DNA from: Heligmosomoides polygyrus polygyrus
Lineage: Eukaryota > Nematoda > Chromadorea > Rhabditida > Heligmosomidae
Length of the DNA: 64,000 nt
Direction of reading: 5' to 3'
Assembly (NCBI GenBank): GCA_947396885.1
Contig: OX377204.1
Location: 27,349,706 to 27,413,705 of the forward strand
In this document: positions 10,701 through 22,700 of the stretch, piece after piece
How the letters are laid out: every line of letters starts with the position of its first letter
How positions within the stretch are numbered: the first letter of the stretch is position 1
Translations under genes and position numbers: made by a program
The notes under the pieces: generated by a model
Told to the model about the DNA's origin: nothing
The model's input: only the letters and a program-made list of their open reading frames with translations
The model's database searches: none

Positions 10701-13700
10701 ACCTTGACAGCACAGATGGAGAATCATGCTCTGTACATGCATACAATATCGATCGTGCGCCATGATATTTAGAGAATTGCTGTCCAACCATATGGCTAAA
10801 CTTCAGGTTATAATTCATGCATCTAGCCACCAAGAGGCTACCAAACGAATGCTTCGCTGCTTGAGAGAAACACGGATAAGAGGAATGGAGGTTTGGTGAT
10901 ATACTGTCAACTGTCTCATTTGACTAGCCTTCGGACAAGCACATTAGCTATTTACTACTTTGAGGGCTTTCTGCATTCTGAGTGTGTATTGACATACAAA
11001 GATAACATTTAAAACTTCAGACGAATTTGAATTTCCTGAAGAGAATTATGATGGATCCAGTGTTTAATGAAGGCCCCGTAACCACGTCATTCATCGAGGA
11101 CAACCAGTCGCTGCTTGAACTCTCGCCGACAAGGAACCGAGGACTAAAGCTTCTGCGATACATGGCTGAAGTAAAGGTAAGCAGGAAACCGTCGAAATTA
11201 GTTGTTTATATTCAGAAGACAACTTCCTTATTGCGTACTATAAAGTAAGGTCTGGAAAGGCACTTGCTTGCCCATCGGCTAGTCACCACAACTCATTGCA
11301 CAAATCAAATACGAAATCACGTTGCTTCGACGACCTTCCATATTCACATGTAACTTGCATTATTTCTGTTATGTTGGCAATCGAGCACATAGCATTTTAA
11401 GGTATAAGGTTTTCTAACGTGTACCAAAGATTTCCAAAGTTTTTTTTGCTGTCAAATCCACGACTAATCAAGGTTTGGTCGTGGCCTTGACAGCAGCGTC
11501 TATATTATGCTTGCGAAAGGGAGCGCAAACGGGCGCCGTTTGTTTTTTGTACGTGTCGTCAGGTTTTGGTTCATACTTTACGCCCAAGCCAACCAAGTCT
11601 GTCATGACTGTGAAGAATTGCACATACTACAGACGCAAGGATCATTTCAATGTATATTATTTCTCGAAAGCAGAATGCGTGGCACATCCCTTTCGGGACC
11701 TCACCTCTTTTATAAAAGCAATGCAAGACTAATAGTATTCTAAAAAGAAGTAGTTGTTGTTTAACTCCAATAACGTTAACTCATGGTTGATTCTGTGCAT
11801 TTGCATTGCTTTGTTCAACTACAGGTGAATGGAGCTTTTTCCCCACTGGGCGTGCCAGATGCGAAAATTTGGCGAGCAAAACCGGAGGTGCCAAAAGAAC
11901 TTGATGGTAGATCACTTTCTTCTTAGTTTTCCCTGAATGCGATATCGTTTCCATGCTAAGGTTCACCTCCGGAAGGCTTTAAGAGGATTCTCGATAAGGA
12001 GGGCCCAGAAGGTTTCGCAAAGGCTATTCGAAATCACAAAGGACTTCTCATCACGGACACTACCATGCGGTAGGAGCAAAATTTTACGCGGAACAATATA
12101 AAGCTTGATCTCCGGTGCTAATCTTCATCTTGTACATAGTTCATAGATATATTTTCAGTACTTGTTCAACTGGTTTGCGCTCACTGTCTTTAATCTCTTA
12201 AGAATATAAAATCTTCAGAAGTAAATACTTTGTAACTCTCTCAGCTTCCACGGTACTTTAAGCTTACTCTGCTAGCGCTAGCAGGTTTATCTCAATTAGG
12301 GAATGTAAAACATGTGCTCTTGACTCATTTTCCTCCTCTTCTCTACGCATGCTTTTAGAATCCCTTAGAATCCCGACTCGCTCACTATTTTTGAGTTCGT
12401 TATTTCGTTTTTCCTTTTTGCTTTTAGTTTGCTTTCTCAGAGACGCACATCAGTCACTGCTTGCAACCCGTGTTAGGACTAAAGACATGCTAAGAATCGC
12501 ACCCCATGTGGCACACAGGTTGAATGGACTTAGATCAGTGGAGAACTGGGGAGGTTTGTGATTTTCTGTCATTTTCCGCATTCTTCTGAAATGTTTTTAA
12601 ATTTTTGTTTACAAATGCTTACCTTATTATAGGAGCAACTTTTCAAGTGTGCATGAATTTCCTCTATGAATGCCCATGGGAGCGTTTAGAAAAGCTTCGG
12701 AAGGCCATTCCAAACGTTCCGTTTCAATGCATCTTCCGTGGACCCAACATCTTTGGTTACAGTAGTTTTCCGGATAATGTTGTCAACGAGTTAGTCTTAT
12801 TATTTAGAACAGTACACTAGACAGGCTATGCTAAGATCAATATTGAAATTAGATTTATCATTTTAAAATAGTATAATAATAATGGTAAAATTTTTCTTTA
12901 GCAGTTAAACTTATTTGGCAAGGCTCACGAACATTCCTTACTCCAGGTTTTGCAAATTAGCTGTTCAAACTGGAATGGACATCTTCCGAATAATGGACTG
13001 CTTCAACTACCTTCCTAATCTACGCTGTGGTATCGAAGCGGTTGGAAAGGTGAGGAAACGCTGTGTTGAAATTACGGTGCAATTTGGAAAATAATTTCGT
13101 CACATTTGATTAATTAGTTAAACAATTTGAGGTCAACTGTGGGAAGCCGAAAGCCATTGAACACCCAATCACAGACCGTTTTCATAACATTAAACAGTTA
13201 ATGCGTTTGCCTGCAGAAAGGAGGGAATTAAGAAAATTCTATTACAAGAGGGCTAAGGTCCTAAAACAACAGGGTTACTGCCGAAATATCTTATTCAAAC
13301 AGATTTATTTGATAAACGATACTTAACTGATATATTTTACTCAATTAGATTTAATTGAAGTGTGATATTTGTTTAGTATATTGAATCGATACTATTATAT
13401 TTTTTAGAACCTCACTGTTACAGGCTGGTGGAGTAGTTGAGGCAGCTATTGCTTACACTGGGGACGTAACGAAGAAAAATGCGAAAAGATACAATATGAA
13501 GTACTACCTGAATCTGGTGGACGAGCTAGTAAAATCCGGCATTCACATACTTGGTAAGGAAGAATTCGATCATGTTACAAGAATTGAAGGAAAACTTTGA
13601 GGTCGTTGGTTTCATCAACGAAGGCATATTACTTTTACGTGGAAATGATAGGCAGATTTTGCGAACTAGAGAAATGACATCGTAATAATAAAAAAGAGAA

Positions 13701-16700
13701 ACTACATCAGAAGGAGACTAAAATTTTAATCTCTCAAAGCATATTTGCCGACCATCGAGCGAAACAATAAAGATGTGAAATATCATTCACTACTGATCAG
13801 TGATAATGTTTTACCATATTTTTTTGTGAGAAGAGGCATTAGAAATTAGACGGCCATTCTCGCATCTTTGGAATTTGCCGAAAACTTGCAAGAACGACTA
13901 GAGAAACCCGCTTGATATTGATTATTTATTTATTTACTTATCACTACACATACCTTACTCTACACTCACAAACTCCCTGTTCTAAGTATATTTCCTTTTT
14001 AAAGACATCATTAATACTACAGTGTCATTCTATCTGATCTTTATGATAAACGTGCACATGCTAGCGCATATTCAGTTCACCTCAGAAACATTTCTCATCT
14101 TGGCGAAAACATTTGCCAGTCTTCTGCCCCGCTTTATTTGTACCTCGTTTGTATGCAAACGTGTTAGCTTTCCAAAACAGCACACTACAATTAATTCTTT
14201 TCGCTAAATGCGCGCTCAAATTGCTGTAGAAGTGAAATACATGTCCAAAATACCATTGACTTTGAATATTTGCAGCAGGGAAAATTGTTCTTAATTTTCA
14301 GCAATAAAGGATATGGCTGGTGTGCTACACCCATCAGCGGCAAAACTTTTGATCGGAAGTATACGAGAGAAGTATGTACAGAAAGCCACTTTTGTCTATT
14401 CTATAGTGTCGGCCTTTGAACTTTTTTCTCCCTACTCAAAATGCAAATTTAGAAATACGGAGTAAAACAGTGTCAAACAGGTGGTATGCAGAGAATGAGA
14501 ATGGGCATGAGCTCACTTGTGAGCGCATGCCCATTCTCAGCATGGTCAGAATTCCGGGCCTCCCCCTGTGGCTTGAGTACGGCGCCTGAAGGGTTCCGTC
14601 CGGAAATACGTTATCGTGAGTGGTCTCGACAGTGTTGCTTTTTCAGGTACCCAAATTTACCCATTCAAGTGCACACTCATGACACAGCAGGAACGGGAGT
14701 TGCGTCTATGATTGCGGCCGTAGAGGTACCATTATTAGCGATACTCATAGGATAATCAGCTGAAAATGCTTTGTATAGTAGACGTCATTGAGGTGAAAAC
14801 GTCATTGAGGTGAAAACTGCACAACGAAGTAGCAGTATGAGCTCAAACACCGAATGCTCTTTTAAGGGACTTTGGTTTGTAAAATATTTGCTTACTTAAC
14901 TTCACAGCTAATACGTCAATTTGATGTGCAGCTTGCTTCTGGCACTTCAAGGCAAGCGGCGGAAGGAGATGCTGATTAGATGCTAACTGAGCGGCCATCT
15001 GAAGTATCCTTAGTGAACATGTAGGGCATCTTGTTCAAGGTATCGGTATTTCATGTGGACACATGTCTTCGTTTAGGACCCACTTCAATGTTCTTTTCCT
15101 TCACGATCTCCTTCGTTGTCTCCTTACCAATTGACCGGATGTCTTATCCACTAAGTTACAAGGAGAAGGCGTTTCAGATCTATTCTGGTCGCTAGGTAGC
15201 AACCCTAGGAGGTTGAATTTGTTTGCACTTCGTTCCACATAACCAGGTTACTCGAATTCGTTCAACAGCAATTAATGTCATCTGGCCAGAGCTGAAGCCC
15301 TCAATCCGACATTTCTTTTATGACACAGCTACGCAACAGGTTGCCGCTTTTTTGCTTGTATAATAATTCAGTGCACTCAACATCAGCACCTCTTGTGCGA
15401 TATTTGTTCTTTAGCGCATTTTATGGGGTACAGAGTAACGCCATCGTGAAGATGAACACGAGGACAACCGTTGTGGTGGAGTTTTTGTTGGGAGTGCCGT
15501 CTCATCGCGTGCATATTTATAATAGTATTCCTAAGTCTGAAAGTTACCAATGCAGCTGCGCCTCCAACCTATCCTACTGATATTTAATTTGTTGTCTTTG
15601 CTTGTTGAACGTTCGAAGAACGTTGCAGGATAAGGGCAGAATTACTTGAGGACACTCGTGTAAACTTGTCATTGACCAGATAGAGTAAATGAGTTACAAA
15701 TAGGATAAAACTAAAATTCTACTAAGTCTGTAAGAATGCTCAGGCCGGAGCGGATGGTGTGGACGCGGCTATCGACAGCATGAGCGGCATTTCGAGTCAA
15801 CCGAGTTTGGGCGCAATTGTTCGTAGCATGGAAAACACAATGCGTGCCACTGGTGCGTTTGAAGGACTAGTTGAAGTTACTCAGAGCATCGTAATCATAA
15901 GTTGGATGTCTAGAGATTATACAAAGAATCCTTCCATTCTGCATTTTTATTAGGAGTCAAACTTGAACTCACATCACGGTGATCAATCACTCGCTAAAGC
16001 TGTCTCATTAGGAGGGTTTTGACCGAGAAGGCTTTTATAATTATACTTCTTGGATTTGTGCCCATGGTTTGCAGCGAGCCTTTCCCTAGAGCACATCTGT
16101 AAATTTTCTGCAATAAGTGACGTGCTTTAGCCGAAAGCCAAAGTTGTTTCTGTTTGCGCATGAGATTGCACTACTAACCACTTGAGTACCTCTGCTCCCA
16201 CTCATGTTGTAATCGTAAGCGAAGCCGCTATGCCATTATCCAATAGCTGTTTCTATTATTGAAATTTTGTAGCAGCTATGGTGGCTTAACATGATACAAG
16301 CAAATAAGTAGCTCAGTTAAATTTAAGGCCTCGACCTCAACGCCATCTCGCAGTATAGTCACTACTGGGAGAAAACGCGTCGACTTTACGCGAATTTTGA
16401 GTGCACAGACCTGCTGAAGAGTGGCACCTCCGACATCTTCGAGCACAGCATGCCTGGAGGACAGTATACTAATCTAATATTTCAGGTGCGTTTCATTAGC
16501 AATTCCAGGGAGCGCGCATCAAGCAAGGATAGGTTCCCAACACAAGGTGAGTATTTGCGATGATATTTTAGCAGAATGTAGAGCCCTGTGAGCGGAGTCC
16601 AGAACAAAAGTTAGATTTTGCTGAACACTTCTTTAAAGGCCTGAAAAGGAGATCTGAAAGCGTGCGCGCAACCATCATCAACCTCAACCCCTACGACACC

Positions 16701-19700
16701 TCATCTGATGTGTCCCGGCGGCGCAGTTGGTAGGGGTGCCGCCCCATAGGAGCACACCGCTGGAGTTTTGAGTTCGAGTCCGCGTATTGCCGCTAATATT
16801 GAAAATAATAGTTTGTCGTTATTTCTCATGATCACAGGGGACAATTTTATACCATCAATGCTTACAACAAACCAAACGCCTTCATATGTGCTAGTTTTTC
16901 AAAAACGCCTATCTGCACGACCACCATATCGTACCATACCATCAATAACACCGAAACGGCACACAAATACGCGTACCTTATGGTTGAATATTATACACCC
17001 GGGCGATATAGGTACATAAGTTTGCTATAAATGTCGTTCTCACCGAACGTGTTGACGGCCGACTACTTCTCACCACACCGGATTTCACTCCTCCGGCAAG
17101 GAGGGAGGCTGTGTTTGGAAATGCCATAAAAGGACTCCTTCTGGACGCCATATATGGAGATATTAGAGAAAGGACTCTTCCCTCAGAGTGGGCATTTGCC
17201 TACCGACAGTTCTGCGCTAGGTGTGCCGTCTCTGTCATACGAGTGGGTACACCCCGGACCCTTCTCTACACACAGAGCTTTCACGTTCAACGAAGAAGAA
17301 GTGGTCGTTCCTTGTTAGGGAGAAGATTGCTTCTCACTGGCTTTTGTAAGATGCTGTTGGTGTGACAAGCGCTTGTGTTTTACTTGTTTCACAGTTTTGT
17401 ACCATAGCTGTTGACTAAAATGGAAGAACAAGACAGTTCTTTTATTTACAGAGAAATGATATGGTGCGATACGCTTCGTTGAAAAACTAGCACATAGAAA
17501 GGCGCAAATAGACAGCCTTGGTTTGTTCTAAGCATCGATGGTCTAAAATTGACTCCTGTGATCATGAGAAAGCGTAATAACAACAAACTAAAACATGCAA
17601 AAACATTGGCAGCACTCGGACTCGAACTGAAAAGCCTGCCAGTGTGCTTCCATGAGAAGGCACTCTCGCCAACTGCGCCGTCGAGGCACACCTCATGGGG
17701 TGTCGTAGGGGTTAATGATAGCTGCGCGCAAGCTTTCAGACCTCCTTTGTAGGCCTTTAAAAAAGAGTTCAAAAACTAACTGTGGTTCTGGACTCCGCTC
17801 ATAGGGCCCTACATCCTGCCAAAATAGCATCGCAAAAGCTCCCCTTGAGTTGGGAACCTTTCCTTGAAAGAATACGATAAACTACCAATGCTTTTAAAGT
17901 GTATAAGTTGTGGAAAAAAGCTTTTGACAATCGTTGACTGAATTATGTTTAGTTATTAAAGAAGGAATACTATAGAAGGCTCATACACCTTCAATAAATT
18001 TATTCTCTCGATCTTCAATCATAAGATCGAGAGAATAAATTTGAAGGGATGTTGTGTAACGTTGTAGGAAGAGTATGAGTCATGAGTCATATGAGTCACA
18101 TAATAACCTATTAGCGTCCGTTTTCGCAGTGTAATCCAATTACTTCATCGAACACGAAAGAATTTTATACGGCCTAGGAGCAGAATTGAAATTGAAACAA
18201 AATTGGGAAGAACACGCTACATGATCATCGAAATGAAAAACTCGAATTCTTCATAAAAGATATGCCTGTCAATGTGTTGTGCCCCTCGGGGTTTTTAAGT
18301 GATTAGCGCGGTCTGACATTTCGACTTCCCGTCGTCGTCAGGGACCTAAAAATGGAGCACAAGTTTAAGTTTGCACTCCTCCAAGCGCGTTAGCCAACCT
18401 AGCATTTCCACACCCTCCTAGAACTGCTGCCAAGAGCTACAAATGAGAGAGATGAATCCACATCTGCGGCTGATGTTTGCCTAAATTACCAGGCCCACGG
18501 CACAAACGTCGCCGACCGGTCCTCCTGCAATTGGCAGTGAGGCAGAAGTGGCAAGAACTCATTCTTATCAGAGAGGCATTCATTTATTTTGTGAATTGTG
18601 TTTTGTTTATTTCTTGTGAAAATTTAGAACACCTCTACCGCATTTTGTCGCTTTCCTTGAACATCGAGATGGGTACCTCTGTGTTAGCAATAACTTTCCG
18701 CCGCATCAATCTCACAAAGAGAGGATCGGTCGGCGGCATTCGCCTCTACCTGCCAGGTAGCGTGGAGGAATACCATCCGCAGCAGTGGACCCTATGCGTG
18801 AGTTCCTCCCTTTCATTTAAGGTTCTATGTGGTGCTTCTGGGAGGTGTTCCAAAATGCTAGGGTGGCAAAGGCGCATGGTGGAGTAGAACGCAAACTCGA
18901 AGCCGTGGTGCTTCATTTTTAGGCCTCTGCGGACAAAGAGAAGGCGAATAGTCAGCCCGCTAAATGAAGATCCACCTAAAAGCATCGTGTGGAACATGCT
19001 GACAAACACAACTTATCATCCTGAAGTTTCAAAAAGAGACAAGGTGGCAACGACTTTGTAAAGTGTTTTTATTGCTGCACATTTCACATGCAAGCGGAGC
19101 GTCTGCCGTCCTTGCACAAATCGGTAGATATCCAAGCAAGACTGGTGAAGGAGAGAGAACTTCTTGAAATCATAGCACTTAAGTGTTTTCTTTTTTCATA
19201 TTATCTATCTAGCGGTTCAGCTAACTATTACTGGTAAGTGTTTGTGTTTTTCAGTCGTCCTCGTTAAACCTCTACGATCAATTCGCGACGGTGTGCAAGA
19301 ACTACGCGGAAGCAAACAAAGCTCTGGGTGATATTATCAAGGTAATATCTATGCCAGCAGTTCTGTAGACACTCTTCTAACTGCAACATACTAGAACCCA
19401 ATGGGTAATTGCATCCATGCTGCCGGCGAACAAGGTTTTCACTCATCTAAACTACATACCACAGGTGTCTAGGGCTGCTCGTAAAGAACCACTGCGACAA
19501 AAACAATTTGGCAAAACATGAAGTACAAAATATACATATAAAAATGTGAAGGAACATACTCTATAATATTCGGTCAAGAGCTATCGGTCGTGGCCGTTAT
19601 CGAAACTATCTGGTCGGGATTCAGAAGACCTATCAATGACGTCCAACGTGCCTGTATATTCATAAGACGTGCCGTAGATGTCAGTCAAAGATGTGTCGTT

Positions 19701-22700
19701 TACCGATTAAGCAATCGATATCTATAGCAATCGATATATTATAGATTTTTGTCGGATATTACCGATCGTGCTGGAAGTAACATGATTACGGTGGCTGATG
19801 GGAGTACTTCACCACAGTGGAAGGGCAATCAAAATCGATTGATACTATCGACCCTTTGAGCAGCGATATCGTTTTTCTCCCAGTTTTAAGCGATAGCGGT
19901 GGGAGCTACGTGGTTGTGATCGCCGATAGAAGGGATTCAGCATTCAACATCGATCGATATTATCGATTTCCTGGCGGCTGATTTCGGTTTTCTCAAAGAT
20001 TTAACTTGTCGGTTGGGATCCACTGGTACTACGGCCGACGGCACGCTTCATAGCAGCTGGAAATTGCCAACTATAGGCCAATTCCTCGAAAGCGTTGATG
20101 GCACCTTGAACGTGACGTTCCTTCGACGGTTAAGCAATTCGTGACTGCTGTAGCAGTTCTGCTTAAAAATCGTTGTTCAAATTAGTATTAGAAGCTGTGG
20201 GAATCATTTGACAAGTACCTTTCTTCAAACGACCAGAGTCGATCAGAGGCTCAGTGTGAAGGGTGTGCGGAATTTCCGCCTCCATGTTCCTAATCCAGGT
20301 TTATAGCCGTTTTTACTCCTTCCGTTCAGACCCACGGTTCCGTGTTCCGCTTTTCTTTGGGCTGGAAAGCGGAACGGAAAAGGTGACCCATAAGCCATTG
20401 ATTGTTTCGCATAGAGTTCATTTACCTCGTGAACACAAACGAAAGGCTGAAGAAAGAGATCAGCTACACATCATCTCTTTGTAGTCATATTGCTTTCAAA
20501 CTGATGGTTTATCCTGATGTTGGAACGGCGTCAACCATGGCGGACTATTTTTGGGAAGCACGGTTCGAGTACTACCCGATGAAGCGATAACTCTCAGCAT
20601 CAAGATGTGATTTAACTCACTAGCTGAGAGCGCATATGTCTGTCTGGGACTTTGCAAGAAGGAAATCTTTTCGATCGAACAGTTTGAATATTCGTGGAAA
20701 GTGTGGATTCATGCACTAAACCACAAACTGTTAATTATCGGCTATTCACCTTCGACCTCAGAACTAAATCATGATCACGGCTTTGGAATAGAAGTACTAG
20801 GTAATGTTATGTAACGTTGGACTGCAGGTGAATCTTACGAAGACGATGTTCATGAGGAACGGATGGGTTTCTGATGGCCCATTCTCGCTCAACGGAACGA
20901 GCATCTCCGAATGCTCCAGCTATGTGTATCTGGGTCGCGAAGTAAACATGGCCAACGACCTAGCACCAGAGCTGAGCAGGAGGAAAAGAGAGCGGCTTGT
21001 GGAGCTTTCAAGAGCGTCGAAGAAGTCGCGAAGAAGACGAAGAACGTCCGACTCCGTGCCCACCTATTCGACTCCACTGTTCTTCCTGCCCTAACATACG
21101 CCTCAGAGACCTGGGCTATACGAAAGCAGGATGAACACGCGATCAGCGTCGCGCAGCGGGGAATCGAGAGGACGATGCTCGGAGTGACACGACTCACGCA
21201 AGTGAGAGAAGGCCTCCGGAGTTCCGAGCTTCGCCGACGTTCGAAGATCAGAGACGCTGTCGCGTGGGCCAAGTTGTCGAAAATTAGGTGGGCCGGCCAC
21301 GTAATGCGCTTCGCAGACACCCGCTGGACGAGAGCCATCACCGACTGGATTCGGCGGGATGTCGAAAGAACACCAGGCCGCCCACCAACGCGTTGGTCGG
21401 ACTTCTTCGTTAAAGCCCTGAACGACCGATATGACGCTCTTCGTGTCCCTCGAGCGAGGAGGATCCATTGGACTACTCTGGCACGCGACAGGGACGAATG
21501 GAGACGCTGCTGGCACCCGCTCGAGCAATTCGTTGATCAACGGGACGACAGGTGATACAGGTGATACAGGTGATAGGTAATGTTATACATCCGGAGAAGA
21601 ACTATGTGGAAACGACGCATAGTCTAACACCACAACAAAGTTTCAAGGATGCTTGAATCAAGAGTCTTGTTCCTTAACCGGAGCATGCATATCCGTCCTT
21701 GTCCTAATAAACCAAGGTCTTGTAAGAAAAACCAGAACTCTGTAAGCAACCTCATGCTGCTAACATGCTTTTCCATGCTTTTCTTCTTTGCTTCCTTTTT
21801 TAGAACACCATCTTCCTACTTACAGAAGATTTTTCATAAACTTGGATTTGTTGCACTAGTTGTATGTGAGAAATCATTCTAATAATGATTCCAATGCAGG
21901 ATCTTTTGTAGATATATAATATTTTGGTGGGGAAGATTCACATGCTACTTGCTTCCTAAATTCGTTTACGGTAATTCAGTTATTGACACCGTTCATGGTA
22001 TATTTACGAGAATGTAAATGAGCTTTGTGTTACCTTCATTTCCGTGTTCCGTATTCCTGTCTCCGCCCATTTTTGAGCACTTGAGTTACGCATTACCTGT
22101 TCTGCTTTTCTTGGAAGAATGTCCGCACATCCTCACTTAGTACCTATCGAGAGGATCCATTTTCGCTTGACGTTTACCGCTTGAAGATATGGAGTGGAGA
22201 TCCCCGCAGTCAATTTGTCGCCAGAGTGAAGTGGATAGCCGCGAAGTGGGGCATCAGCAGGGATGTCGAACAACATAAACGACGAAAGCACTGTTTAGCA
22301 CAAACAAGAATCGCGTGGACATGATGCCAATGTTGCACATAGGGAGGGGGACGTGAAGGTGTGAATCGCAGAACTACTCACCTGACCTTAAAGAACATGG
22401 TTGGAACAAGGTTGGAACATGCTAAGGTTTTAAATATAGCCTTGTGTACTACTTTGGAGAGAAGAAAGCTGTACAAGTAGAGGACCTAACTTGAAGTGAG
22501 TGGTCGTGGCCTAGTGATGCTACGCAGCACGTGAAAAGCGCGCTAATGTGAGACACGCCGACAGGCGGAACGAAGAGGAAATATAAATGCTAACATAGAT
22601 GAAGATCACTTCCGGATTAGAAGGGCGTTAATTATTAGATGTTGTTCTGACAACAGGAGTTTCTAGTCTCGAACGCGAGCTGAATATATAACATAATCGT

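Noticed and set aside
18477..18887. 136-codon frame as an independent gene or PC exon
   Set aside because: No PC homology, wrong phase for the flanking exons, and it overlaps likely retroelement remains.
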